From Pseudobacter sp. (GTDB lineage Bacteria > Bacteroidota > Bacteroidia > Chitinophagales > Chitinophagaceae), in contig JAFIGX010000015.1 of NCBI GenBank assembly GCA_017849455.1, forward strand, positions 62,001 to 126,000: a stretch of 64,000 nt of DNA, in the 5' to 3' direction. Made by a program: the position numbers and the translations under genes. The notes below the pieces were generated by a model, which saw only the letters and a program-made list of their open reading frames with translations, searched no databases and had not been told where the DNA came from. The number at the start of each line of letters is the position of its first letter. Within the stretch, counting starts at the first letter, position 1. Shown here in pieces: positions 53,022-62,177 of this stretch.

Positions 53022-55031
53022 ATGGAAAATAACATTCAACGGATAATGCGGAGAGGTCTTTTCTATTTACTGGTCCTGTTTGGTTTATTGTTCTCTACAA
53101 TTCCTGCTTCGGCGCAGAATATCCTTAACCGCGTTGTAACATTCGAAGTGAACCGCCAGGAACTGAGCAATGTGCTGGAGATACTCAGCAACAAGGGGAA
53201 TTTCTATTTTTCCTATAATAGCCGCATCATCAGGAAAGACAGCCTGGTTACCCTCAGCGTGCATAGCAAGACCGTTCTCCAGGTATTGGACATGCTGTTC
53301 CGGGAAGGTTACGAGTTCAAGGAGAGCGGTAATTATATCATCATCCGGCGCACGCCCATCAAAATTGCATTGGTCACCACACAAACGGCCAGCGATGACA
53401 ACCTCTATTACGTTACAGGCTATGTGCTCGACGACCAAACCGGCGAAAGGGTCAACAATGCCAGCGTATACGAAAAAGACCAGCTCACTTCCACCATCAC
53501 CAACCAGGAAGGGTATTTCAGGCTGAAGCTCAAAAGCAGGTACAAGAGCGCGGCCGTCAGTGTGAGCAAGCAGTATTATATCGATACTACCGTTGTAATA
53601 CAACCGAAATTCAACCAGGAATTATCCATCACCATTATGCCGATGGACTTTACCGATACCACCACCATCATCGGTCCCTATAATTTCAAAGCACCCGATT
53701 CGATCATGATAGCGGTACGCAACCCCGACAGTACGCACTGGCTCTATACCTACCGGAAGGCGGATTCGGTGGTAGTGGAGAAAACGGCCATGGGCAAGTT
53801 CCTGCTTTCTTCCTGGCAAAAGATCCAAAGTATCAACCTGAAAAAATTCTTCGTGGTAAGGCCATATCAGGTCTCACTCGTTCCGGGCATGAGCACCAAC
53901 GGCAAACTGAACAGCCAGGTGACCAATAATTTTTCATTCAACGTACTGGGTGGCTACTCCGGTGGCGTGGATGGGTTCGAACTGGGCGGGGCCTTCAACA
54001 TCGACAAGAAGGATGTGCATTACGTGCAGATCGCCGGGCTCCTGAACGTAGTGGGGGGAAGCGCCAGGGGCGTACAGATCGCCGGCTTGCACAATGCGGT
54101 GCTCGACAGTGTGAGCGGCTTGCAGGTGGGCGGCATCGGTAATTTCGTGAAGCGTGATATGACCGGGTGGCAATTCAGTGGTATTTACAACCATATCGGC
54201 GGAAATGCCAGCGGCCTGCAGATGGCGGGCATAGGCAACTCGGTGAGAAGGGATTTTGCCGGCTGGCAGTTGGGGGGCTCTTACAATCTTGTAGCAGGCA
54301 GCATGAAAGGGCTGCAGCTCGCAGGCAATGTCAATTTCGCAAAAGGTAATATGGTAGGTACACAATTGGCCGGCCATCTCAATATCAACCTCCGCGATCT
54401 GCGGGGAGCACAGATCGCCGGCCTGCTGAATGTGAACCTTCGGGAGATCCATGGGGCACAGATCGCCTCACTCCTCAATTATACGAAACGCCTCAAAGGA
54501 GTACAGATCGGGCTGGTGAATATTGCAGATACATCCGAAGGCTATAGCATCGGCCTCATCAATATTATTTTCAAAGGCTATCATAAACTTTCCTTCTATG
54601 CTTCGGAGATAGTGCCCTTCAATGTCAGTTTCAAAACAGGCAATACCAAATTGTACAGTATCCTGCTGGGCGGCGTGAGCGCCGGTTACCGGAACGATAG
54701 TCTCGATAAACTGTATACATTCGGCTATGGGCTTGGGCGTGAATTCACTTTCAATAAGCGATGGGGATTGAATACGGAGCTTACCACACAGTATCTTTAC
54801 CTGGGCACCTGGGATTATGTGAACTTGCTCACCAGGCTCGGCATCCATGCCAGGTTCAAAGTAGGGAAGTTCCTCTCCGTATATGCAGGGCCGGCCTTCT
54901 CCGTTTATTATTCCACCCAGCCACAAAAAGTGAAAGGGTACAAGTTCGATATCCAGCCCGGCAATAAGTTCACCTTCAGCGACAAGGTAACCGGCTGGTT
55001 CGGCTTCCATGCCGGCATCGATCTCTTCTAG
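53022..55031 (+). CDS. STN / carboxypeptidase-regulatory-like / 16-residue solenoid outer-membrane protein
   Basis: 669 residues from the ATG at 53022 (a TTG at 53013 is less likely). The signal peptide (about 10-32, 'LFYLLVLFGLLFSTIPASAQ') precedes an STN domain ('FEVNRQELSNVLEILSNKGN'). A carboxypeptidase-regulatory-like domain follows ('VTGYVLDDQTGERVNNASVY'). About ten tandem 16-residue repeats with consensus xGxQ(hydrophobic)xGxxN span residues 332-500 (54015-54521), for example 'RGVQIAGLHNAVLDSV'. The last 150 residues alternate like a small beta-barrel and end in Phe. No TonB plug or SusC barrel is present. Third gene of a sigma-FecR unit, so it probably feeds a surface signal to FecR. 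Confidence 0.88.
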   Translation: MENNIQRIMRRGLFYLLVLFGLLFSTIPASAQNILNRVVTFEVNRQELSNVLEILSNKGNFYFSYNSRIIRKDSLVTLSVHSKTVLQVLDMLFREGYEFKESGNYIIIRRTPIKIALVTTQTASDDNLYYVTGYVLDDQTGERVNNASVYEKDQLTSTITNQEGYFRLKLKSRYKSAAVSVSKQYYIDTTVVIQPKFNQELSITIMPMDFTDTTTIIGPYNFKAPDSIMIAVRNPDSTHWLYTYRKADSVVVEKTAMGKFLLSSWQKIQSINLKKFFVVRPYQVSLVPGMSTNGKLNSQVTNNFSFNVLGGYSGGVDGFELGGAFNIDKKDVHYVQIAGLLNVVGGSARGVQIAGLHNAVLDSVSGLQVGGIGNFVKRDMTGWQFSGIYNHIGGNASGLQMAGIGNSVRRDFAGWQLGGSYNLVAGSMKGLQLAGNVNFAKGNMVGTQLAGHLNINLRDLRGAQIAGLLNVNLREIHGAQIASLLNYTKRLKGVQIGLVNIADTSEGYSIGLINIIFKGYHKLSFYASEIVPFNVSFKTGNTKLYSILLGGVSAGYRNDSLDKLYTFGYGLGREFTFNKRWGLNTELTTQYLYLGTWDYVNLLTRLGIHARFKVGKFLSVYAGPAFSVYYSTQPQKVKGYKFDIQPGNKFTFSDKVTGWFGFHAGIDLF

Positions 55032-55061
55032 CGACCGCCTAACCAAATATTAACAAATTGA

Positions 55062-55078
55062 TTGTTTGAATTCCATAA
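55062..55078 (+). promoter_or_regulatory. Putative AraC-type box upstream of the araC-family gene
   Basis: TTGTTTGAATTCCATAA matches 15 of 17 bases of the box at 56000-56016 and overlaps the -7 element of the regulator's own promoter, suggesting autoregulation. Confidence 0.5.
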
Positions 55079-55083
55079 CTTTG
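55076..55083 (+). promoter_or_regulatory. -7 promoter element (TAACTTTG) of the araC-family gene
   Basis: Exact TAnnTTTG match ending 4 bases before the ATG at 55088. Transcription would begin at or next to the start codon, giving a leaderless mRNA. Confidence 0.5.
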
Positions 55084-55087
55084 GTTC

Positions 55088-55999
55088 ATGGGCAGAAGTG
55101 AATCCTTACAGGAATTTTATGAAAGGGTCAATATCCGCAACGTCCCGTTGTCTGCACAAGTGAACGGACCAGGAAAACCAGGTCATTTCAATGTATACCG
55201 GAGGGGTGATTTTTCCTGCAAGCAGGCATCGCCCTATAACCGCCGCGACTTCTATAAGATCTCCATGATCATCGGCACAGGCAATCTCTATTATGCAGAT
55301 AAAGGGATCAGGATCGACAGGAACGCGCTCCTTTTTTCAAACCCTACCATCCCTTATGCCTGGGAAGCCATTTCCCAAAAACAGGAAGGTTTCTTTTGTT
55401 TGTTCACGCATGATTTCATCAGTCCGGCCTTCCGCAATGAAAGCATCCAGGATTCACCTTTGTTCAAGATCGGCGGAGACCCGGTCTTCTTTATCAACAA
55501 ACAACAGGAGGCCACGCTAACGGATATCTTCAATAAGATGCTGACAGAGCTTGAATCCGAGTACATCCATAAATACGACCTGTTGCGCAATTATGTGAAC
55601 CTGATCATCCATGAAGCACTGAAATCACAACCCGCCAACTCTTACTTCCAACATACCAGTGCATCCACCCGTATTGCTTCATTGTTCATCGAACTGCTCG
55701 AAAGGCAATTCCCTATCGATTCAACGGAGCATGTGCTGAAACTGAGAACGGCCAGCGATTATGCCACGCATCTGTCCGTACACGCCAATCACCTCAACAG
55801 GGCTGTGAAGGAGATCACCGGCAGGACCACCACAGAACATATTGCAGACAGGATCACCAAGGAAGCAAAGGCGCTGCTGCTGCACACCAACTGGAATATT
55901 TCAGAGATAGCTTACACGCTCGGTTTCGAATATCCTGCCTATTTCAACAATTTCTTTAAGAAACAAACCAATCTGACCCCAGGCTCCTTCCGGCAGTAA
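55088..55999 (+). CDS. AraC-family transcriptional regulator
   Basis: 303 residues. The N-terminal 190 residues form a cupin-like sensor ('FNVYRRGDFSCKQASPYNRR', 'IGTGNLYYADKGIRI'). The C-terminal pair of helix-turn-helices is 'TASDYATHLSVHANHLNRAV' and 'EIAYTLGFEYPAYFNNFFKK' with the final 'LTPGSFRQ', the hallmark of AraC proteins. Its likely binding boxes lie before its own promoter (55062) and, as a 21-base-spaced pair, before the TolC-RND operon (56000-56037). Confidence 0.93.
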   Translation: MGRSESLQEFYERVNIRNVPLSAQVNGPGKPGHFNVYRRGDFSCKQASPYNRRDFYKISMIIGTGNLYYADKGIRIDRNALLFSNPTIPYAWEAISQKQEGFFCLFTHDFISPAFRNESIQDSPLFKIGGDPVFFINKQQEATLTDIFNKMLTELESEYIHKYDLLRNYVNLIIHEALKSQPANSYFQHTSASTRIASLFIELLERQFPIDSTEHVLKLRTASDYATHLSVHANHLNRAVKEITGRTTTEHIADRITKEAKALLLHTNWNISEIAYTLGFEYPAYFNNFFKKQTNLTPGSFRQ

Positions 56000-56037
56000 T
56001 TGTTTGAATTTTATAATTATTTGTTTGAAAAATACAA
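56000..56037 (+). promoter_or_regulatory. AraC-type direct repeat pair before the efflux operon
   Basis: TTGTTTGAATTTTATAA (56000-56016) and TTGTTTGAAAAATACAA (56021-56037) are spaced 21 bases start to start, two helical turns, as expected for one AraC-family dimer. They begin one base after the stop codon of the AraC gene and lie upstream of TAATTTTA, a possible -7 element at about 56059-56066. Confidence 0.6.
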
Positions 56038-56238
56038 TCGGAGTGAAAGTATTAGGGAATAATTTTACAAGCTCAAAGCTCACCAAAACTGCATGAGTAT
56101 CTCCGCCTCTGACGGAATACGTGATGGACCTTTTTATATTGCTCATTTATTGCTCAACCTGATCTGACGAGGATCTTGCCAACACTTGATGATTTATCTT
56201 ATTACCGGTTTATTGTTTCCCACTGGGACGAATTAATT

Positions 56239-57648
56239 ATGTATCGCATGTCAGGAAAAAAACTGAATAGCCTGTTATGGCTGCTATTGATGATCTTTAG
56301 TACAGGTTTCGCAAAAGCACAGGTGATCACCCTGAAAGATGCCGTGCAGACCGCCCTCACGAATTACGGAACGATCAGGGCCAGGGCCAACTACGTGCAG
56401 GCTTCCAAAGCCACTGTGAAGCAGGCTTCCAAAGATTACCTGCCCGACCTGAGCCTTTCCTTCCAACAGGATTATGGAACAGTGAATGGACAAACGGGCC
56501 CGCTCTATGGCTATCGCGGATTGAGCACTGCTTCTTCCGGTCCACCCCTGGCCGAACAGAACTGGAATGCCGCATTCGGCGCCCTCTATCTCGCCAATGT
56601 GAACTGGGATTTTTTCACTTTCGGCCGGGCTAAAGAAAAGATCCAGTTGTCGAAGGCCGCAGTGGCCCGCGATGAGAGCGACTTTCAGCAGGAACAGTTC
56701 CAGCATGGTATCAGGGTGGCAGCCGCTTACCTCAACCTGCTGGCTGCACAAAGGCTTACCCAATCCTGGCAAAAAAATCTCGACAGGGCCGTGACGCTGC
56801 AATCCGTGGTAGTGACCCGCGCCAGGAACGGACTGAATGCCGGCGTGGATTCATCCCTTGCCAATGCAGAAGTATCGAACGCCCGGATAGCGCTCACCCG
56901 ATCGAAAGATGCGGAACAGGAACAGGCCAATATCCTGGCCAGGTTCATGGGCATTCCCCCGCAGGAATTCCTACTCGATTCGGTATTCATTGCACGCATC
57001 CCCACAGCATTGTATGCACAGGCCGCCACTTCGCAGGAGCAACATCCCGTGTTGCAATTCTATCAGCGGCGAATAGACCTCAGCAAAGAACAGGTGAGCT
57101 ATTTCAAAACATTCAATTATCCTACCTTCTCGCTCTTCGGCGTATTCCAGGGCCGTGGATCGGGGTTCGATTATGATTATGGTGCACAGGATTCGAAAGG
57201 GTTCACCCGCAGCTTTGGCAAAGGCATCGACCCCGTTCGCGCCAACTACCTGCTGGGAGTTGGGATGGTATGGAACCTCACCAATCCATTGCGCATACAC
57301 GAGCAGGTTGCATCGCAGAAATTCATCTCGAAAGCTTTACAGGATGAATATGAACTGGTGGACCAACAACTACGCGCGCAATTGGCGCTGGCAGATAATA
57401 AGATCAGGAACGCAGTAGATAACTACAGGGAAGTGCCGGTGCAGATCAAAGCTGCTTCCGATGCTTACCTGCAAAAAACAGTCCTCTATCGCAATGGGCT
57501 TACCAATATGGTGGATATTACACAGGCATTGTACGCATTGAACAGGGCGGAGACCGACCGGGATATCGCCTACAGCAATGTATGGCAGGCCCTCTTGCTG
57601 AAAGCCGCCGCCAGCGGGGATTTTGGATTGTTCATGAACGAATTTTAG
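56239..57648 (+). CDS. TolC-family outer-membrane efflux protein
   Basis: About 469 residues from the ATG at 56239 (56248 also possible). A signal sequence ('SLLWLLLMIFSTGFAKAQ') is followed by two repeats of long helices with OEP motifs: 'ITLKDAVQTALTNYGTIRAR', 'AAYLNLLAAQRLTQSWQKNL', 'HPVLQFYQRRIDLSKEQVSY' and 'YRNGLTNMVDITQALYALNR'. It forms the outer-membrane channel for the RND pump encoded next. First gene of the operon, downstream of the AraC boxes. Confidence 0.93.
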   Translation: MYRMSGKKLNSLLWLLLMIFSTGFAKAQVITLKDAVQTALTNYGTIRARANYVQASKATVKQASKDYLPDLSLSFQQDYGTVNGQTGPLYGYRGLSTASSGPPLAEQNWNAAFGALYLANVNWDFFTFGRAKEKIQLSKAAVARDESDFQQEQFQHGIRVAAAYLNLLAAQRLTQSWQKNLDRAVTLQSVVVTRARNGLNAGVDSSLANAEVSNARIALTRSKDAEQEQANILARFMGIPPQEFLLDSVFIARIPTALYAQAATSQEQHPVLQFYQRRIDLSKEQVSYFKTFNYPTFSLFGVFQGRGSGFDYDYGAQDSKGFTRSFGKGIDPVRANYLLGVGMVWNLTNPLRIHEQVASQKFISKALQDEYELVDQQLRAQLALADNKIRNAVDNYREVPVQIKAASDAYLQKTVLYRNGLTNMVDITQALYALNRAETDRDIAYSNVWQALLLKAAASGDFGLFMNEF

Positions 57649-57654
57649 AATATG

Positions 57655-57753
57655 AGGTATGAAGTCTGAAGTCAGAGGTAAGAAGAGACTTGTACACAGG
57701 TTTCTCAAATAATTGGGAACATTCCGACCTCAGACCTCCGACTTCAGACCTCC
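57655..57753. repeat. Hairpin repeat, family B, copy 2
   Basis: Imperfect arms of about 31 bases (57655-57685 and 57723-57753) built of the same GAAGTCTGA/GAGGTCTGA units as the copy at 34201. It occupies nearly the whole gap between the TolC and RND genes. Confidence 0.75.
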
Positions 57754-57765
57754 AATTTAACACCT

Positions 57766-60700
57766 ATGGGATTAATCAGAAGCGCACTCAGAAGACCGAT
57801 CTCAGTACTGGTACTGGTAGCAGGGATTTTATTCTTTGGTATCAGCGCCGTGAATAAAATAAAGGTAGATATTTTCCCCGCCATGAACCTGCCGGTGATC
57901 TACCTCTCGCACCCTTATGGCGGGTTCACCCCTTCACAGATGGAAGCATTCTTTGCCAAACAATACATCAACGTGATGTTGTATGTGAACGGGATCAAAA
58001 GTATCGAGACCAAGAATATCCAGGGGCTTACCCTCATGAAGATCACTTTTTATCCGGGCACCAATATGGCCCAGGCCGCTGCGGAGGTGAGCGCGTTCAG
58101 TAACCGGATACAGGCGATATTTCCACCCGGAACACAACCACCGTTCATTATTCGCTTCGATGCTTCCACATTACCTGTGGGCCAACTGGTGCTGAGCAGT
58201 GATGTACGTTCCAACAATGAACTGCTCGATATGGCGAACGTCTATGTGCGTTCTTCCTTTACGTCCATTCCCGGTCTGGTTGGTTCACCCCCCTTTGGCG
58301 GTAATATCCGTACCGTGGTGATCAAGGCCGATCCCGAGTTGTTGCGTATCCATAACCTGACGCCTGACCAGCTTGTGGAAGCATTGCGCGTGAATAACCT
58401 CACAACCCCCGCAGGTAATGTACGGATCGGTGATTACAATTATCTCACCCCCGCCAATACCAATATCAAGACCATCAAGGATTTTGAAAATATTCCCCTG
58501 TATAAAGGCAGTGTAAGCAATCTCTTCCTGCGCGATGTGGCCACAATTGAAGATGGCGCCGATGTAACGATGGGATATGCTACCGTTAACGGAAAGCGCT
58601 CCGTATATATCAGTGTTGCCAAATCGGCCGATGCTTCTACCTGGGAAGTGGTGCAGAAATTGAAGAAGAACCTGCCGAAATTCCAGGCGCAGTTACCGGA
58701 GGACGTGAAGCTGACCTACGAGTTCGACCAGAGCACCTATGTGATCAATGCCGTAAAAAGCCTGATGCATGAGGGTGTCGTCGGGGCATTGCTCACAGGC
58801 TTGATGGTGTTGCTCTTCCTGGGTGATCTTCGTGGTGCCCTCATCGTTATACTTACCATCCCTACCTCCATCATATCCGGTGTATTGTTCCTGCAATTAT
58901 TCGGTCAAACGATCAATATCATGACCCTGAGCGGCCTTTCGCTGGCCATCGGTATCCTCGTGGATGAATCCACGGTGACCATCGAGAATATTCACCAGCA
59001 CTTCGATATGGGCAAGCCCAAAGCGCTTGCCATCTGGGATGCCTGTAAGGAGATCGCATTCCCCAAATTGCTCATCCTGTTCTGTATCTTGGCGGTGTTT
59101 GCCCCGGCCTTTACCATGCAGGGCATTCCCGGTTCCCTGTTCCTGCCTCTATCGCTCGCCATCGGTTTTTCGATGATAACATCTTATTTGTTGTCGCAGA
59201 CCTTCGTACCGGTGGTAGCCAACTGGATCATGAAGCCACATGCCAAAAAAGGAAGACAGGCCCCGGCAGCTTCGGCAGTTCCGGCAGTATCGATAGGGGC
59301 TGATACCTGGGATGAAAAGAAAGTACTGGTAGAACGGGAAGACAGCAACCTCGACGGAAAGATCAGCCGCTTCGAAAGATTCCGCAATCGCTTCCTCCGT
59401 TTCCTGCAAAGGCTGATGCCTTTCAGGAGCCCTGTGGCGATCGTTTATCTCTTATTGGTATTAGGCGCTGCCGTGCTGATGTTGAGGAATATCGGAAGGG
59501 ACGTATTGCCGAAAGTGAATGGTAAGCAATTCCAGGTAAGGCTTCGCGCCCCGGATGGCACGAGGATTGAACGCACGGAAGATAAACTGATCAGGACCGT
59601 ATCGATCCTGCGCGACATGGTGGGCAGGGAAAATATTTCCATCAGCTCGGCTTATATCGGTCAGCACCCCGGTCTTTTTTCCATCAGCCCCATCTACCTG
59701 TTCATGAGCGGGCCGCAGGAAGCGGTGTTGCAGGTGGCCATGAAAGAAGAGTATGACGGGAACCTGGAAGAGATCAAGGAAGGATTACGGAAAAAAGTGA
59801 CGGAGGCCATGCCCGAACTGAAATTGTCTTTCGAGCCGATCGAGCTGACCGACAAGATCCTGAGCCAGGGCTCACCAACGCCGGTGGAAGTGCGGATCAG
59901 TGGCCGTAATAAAAAACTGAATGAAGAGTATGGGTATAAGATCGTGGAGAAACTGAAACAGATCCCATACCTGCGCGATGTGCAGATTGCTCAGTCCATC
60001 AAATATCCTGCACTGAACATCAATGTAGACAGGGTAAGGGCCGCGCAGTTGGGGGTTGATATGGCCGACATCTCACGGTCGCTCACCGCCTCTACTTCTT
60101 CTTCACGGTATACGGAAAAAAATATCTGGCTCGATGAAAGATCGGGATTGAGCTATAGCGTGCAGGTGCAGGTGCCTGAGAACAAAATGGCACAGCTCAA
60201 CAGTATCGGGGAAATTCCTGTGTTGAGGAATTCGCCCAGACCGGTATTGAATGATGTGGCTACCATAGAACCTGATACAACCTATGGTGAGAATGATAAT
60301 CTCGGTGCGATGCCGATCATATCGGTCACGGCTAACCTGAGCAAGACCGACCTGGGAACCGCCACCAAAGATGTGAATGCCGCGATCCGGTCATTGGGTG
60401 AACTGCCTCGTGGACTGACCGTTGAACCGATCGGTATGAGCCAGGTGTTGACGGAAACGCTCGACAGCCTGCAATCCGGATTGATCGTAGCTATCGTGGT
60501 GATCTTCCTGATGCTGGCGGCGAACTTCCAGTCGTTCAAGGTATCGGCGGTGGTATTGTCGACCGTACCGGCAGTACTGCTCGGCGCTTTGGGGATGCTG
60601 AAGCTCACAGGCTCGACGCTCAACCTGCAATCTTATATGGGGATCATCATGTCGGTGGGTGTGTCCATTGCCAATGCAGTGCTATTGATCACGAATGCGG

Positions 60701-61011
60701 AACATTTGAGAAGACATAGTGGCAATGCAGTGACAGCGGCAAAGGAAGCGGCGGCGCTTCGTCTGCGCCCGATCCTGATGACGACTGTGGCGATGGTGGC
60801 CGGTATGATACCTATGGCGGCAGGTATCGGGGAAGGTGGGGAGCAGATCGCTCCGCTGGCGCGCGCGGTGATCGGTGGACTGGTAGCTTCAACGGTAGCT
60901 GCGCTGATCGTCTTACCTTTGGTGTTCGCCTGGGTGATGAACAAGACCTCCACCGATTCAGTATCTCTCGACCCAACCGATAAGGACAGTAAACATTATA
61001 TACCAGCTTAG
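57766..61011 (+). CDS. RND-family efflux transporter permease, with EF-hand-like loop
   Basis: 1,081 residues. Typical AcrB/CzcA-like order: TM1 ('ISVLVLVAGILFFGISAVNK'), a periplasmic porter domain, TM2-6 ('GALLTGLMVLLFLGDLRGAL', 'LSGLSLAIGILVDESTVTIE' with the charged residues of the proton path). A cytoplasmic linker follows, then a second half with TM7-12 ('IVAIVVIFLMLAANFQSFKV', 'LRPILMTTVAMVAGMIPMA'). The linker (residues about 505-545) carries DSNLDGKISRFE at 526-537, a perfect EF-hand calcium loop pattern, in an Ala/Pro-rich insert. Works with the TolC protein upstream and the membrane-fusion lipoprotein downstream. Substrate not predictable. Confidence 0.94.
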   Translation: MGLIRSALRRPISVLVLVAGILFFGISAVNKIKVDIFPAMNLPVIYLSHPYGGFTPSQMEAFFAKQYINVMLYVNGIKSIETKNIQGLTLMKITFYPGTNMAQAAAEVSAFSNRIQAIFPPGTQPPFIIRFDASTLPVGQLVLSSDVRSNNELLDMANVYVRSSFTSIPGLVGSPPFGGNIRTVVIKADPELLRIHNLTPDQLVEALRVNNLTTPAGNVRIGDYNYLTPANTNIKTIKDFENIPLYKGSVSNLFLRDVATIEDGADVTMGYATVNGKRSVYISVAKSADASTWEVVQKLKKNLPKFQAQLPEDVKLTYEFDQSTYVINAVKSLMHEGVVGALLTGLMVLLFLGDLRGALIVILTIPTSIISGVLFLQLFGQTINIMTLSGLSLAIGILVDESTVTIENIHQHFDMGKPKALAIWDACKEIAFPKLLILFCILAVFAPAFTMQGIPGSLFLPLSLAIGFSMITSYLLSQTFVPVVANWIMKPHAKKGRQAPAASAVPAVSIGADTWDEKKVLVEREDSNLDGKISRFERFRNRFLRFLQRLMPFRSPVAIVYLLLVLGAAVLMLRNIGRDVLPKVNGKQFQVRLRAPDGTRIERTEDKLIRTVSILRDMVGRENISISSAYIGQHPGLFSISPIYLFMSGPQEAVLQVAMKEEYDGNLEEIKEGLRKKVTEAMPELKLSFEPIELTDKILSQGSPTPVEVRISGRNKKLNEEYGYKIVEKLKQIPYLRDVQIAQSIKYPALNINVDRVRAAQLGVDMADISRSLTASTSSSRYTEKNIWLDERSGLSYSVQVQVPENKMAQLNSIGEIPVLRNSPRPVLNDVATIEPDTTYGENDNLGAMPIISVTANLSKTDLGTATKDVNAAIRSLGELPRGLTVEPIGMSQVLTETLDSLQSGLIVAIVVIFLMLAANFQSFKVSAVVLSTVPAVLLGALGMLKLTGSTLNLQSYMGIIMSVGVSIANAVLLITNAEHLRRHSGNAVTAAKEAAALRLRPILMTTVAMVAGMIPMAAGIGEGGEQIAPLARAVIGGLVASTVAALIVLPLVFAWVMNKTSTDSVSLDPTDKDSKHYIPA

Positions 61012-61026
61012 TATAAAAATTTTCAG

Positions 61027-62154
61027 ATGAAAAGAATCAGTTATAACAACCACCTCGTACTGCTTGCCCTTTGCGGATCACTGGTAATGGCAGTGGGTTG
61101 CTCTTCTTCGGAAGGGGAGACTTCGCCGAAAAAAGCGGCGGCGCCGGCAGTACCTCCTACGGAAGTTTTTGTGCTCTCCAAAGGAAACCTGTCTACCTCT
61201 TTGCAAACACCTGGTGAGCTTATTGCCTACCAGCAGGTAGACCTTTATGCCAAAGAGAACAGCTTTGTAAAAAAATTGTATGCAGATATCGGTTCGGAAG
61301 TACGTGAAGGGCAATTGCTCGCCGTGCTGGACGCACCTGAACTGAATTCGCGGCTGGCTGCTGCCGAATCCCGCCTGAAATCGCAGGAGGCCATCTATAC
61401 TGCCAGCAAGGCCAACTACGACCGCCTGTACGAGACCAGTAAAACGCCCGGCACCATTTCACAGAATGATCTCGATCAGGCTGAGGCCCGCCGCAACTCC
61501 GACCTGGCGCAGTTGGAAGCAGCGAAAGCAGCACAGAAAGAAGTGCTGGTAACAAAGGGATACCTGGAGATCAGGGCGCCATTCAATGGTATCATCAGTG
61601 CGAGGAATGTGAACACCGGTGCTTATGTGGGCCCTTCAGGAAAAGGTTCTGCAGAACCGCTCTTCACCCTGCAGGAGCAAAAAAGACTTCGGTTGGTGGT
61701 CTCCGTTCCTGAGGCGTATACAGGGTTCCTCGATCAGCAGCACGAAGTGAAATTCCAGGTGAAAGCATTGCCCGGCCTCATCTTCAAGGCCACCATCAAG
61801 AGACAGGCAGGGGCACTCGATACCAGGCTTCGTTCCGAAAGAGTGGAAATGGATGTGGTCAACAACGACAAAAAATTATTGCCCGGCATGGTAGCCGAAG
61901 TGAACATACCTTTCCCTGGGAAAGACAGCACATTCATTGTTCCGAAAACGGCTGTGGTGAATACGGCGGAGCGCATATTCGTGATCAGGGTGGTGAACAA
62001 TAAACTGGAATGGGTGGATGTACAGAAGGGAAGAGAAGTGAATGGGAAAACGGAGATCTATGGGGAATTGTCTGCCGGCGATCAGTTGATCAAAGTGGCG
62101 AGTGATGAGCAGCGGGATGGATCGGAATTGAAGAGTGTGAAAGTGAGCCAATAA
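61027..62154 (+). CDS. RND efflux periplasmic adaptor (membrane fusion) lipoprotein
   Basis: 375 residues. Lipoprotein signal '[20 protein letters not shown]'. The lipoyl half-motifs are '[20 protein letters not shown]' and '[20 protein letters not shown]'-like '[20 protein letters not shown]'. They flank a coiled-coil hairpin (about 105-165, '[20 protein letters not shown]'). A beta-barrel and a membrane-proximal domain follow. It bridges the RND pump (16 bases upstream) and TolC. Confidence 0.93.
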   Translation: MKRISYNNHLVLLALCGSLVMAVGCSSSEGETSPKKAAAPAVPPTEVFVLSKGNLSTSLQTPGELIAYQQVDLYAKENSFVKKLYADIGSEVREGQLLAVLDAPELNSRLAAAESRLKSQEAIYTASKANYDRLYETSKTPGTISQNDLDQAEARRNSDLAQLEAAKAAQKEVLVTKGYLEIRAPFNGIISARNVNTGAYVGPSGKGSAEPLFTLQEQKRLRLVVSVPEAYTGFLDQQHEVKFQVKALPGLIFKATIKRQAGALDTRLRSERVEMDVVNNDKKLLPGMVAEVNIPFPGKDSTFIVPKTAVVNTAERIFVIRVVNNKLEWVDVQKGREVNGKTEIYGELSAGDQLIKVASDEQRDGSELKSVKVSQ

Positions 62155-62177
62155 TCATTAATTCAAAACACTTATTT

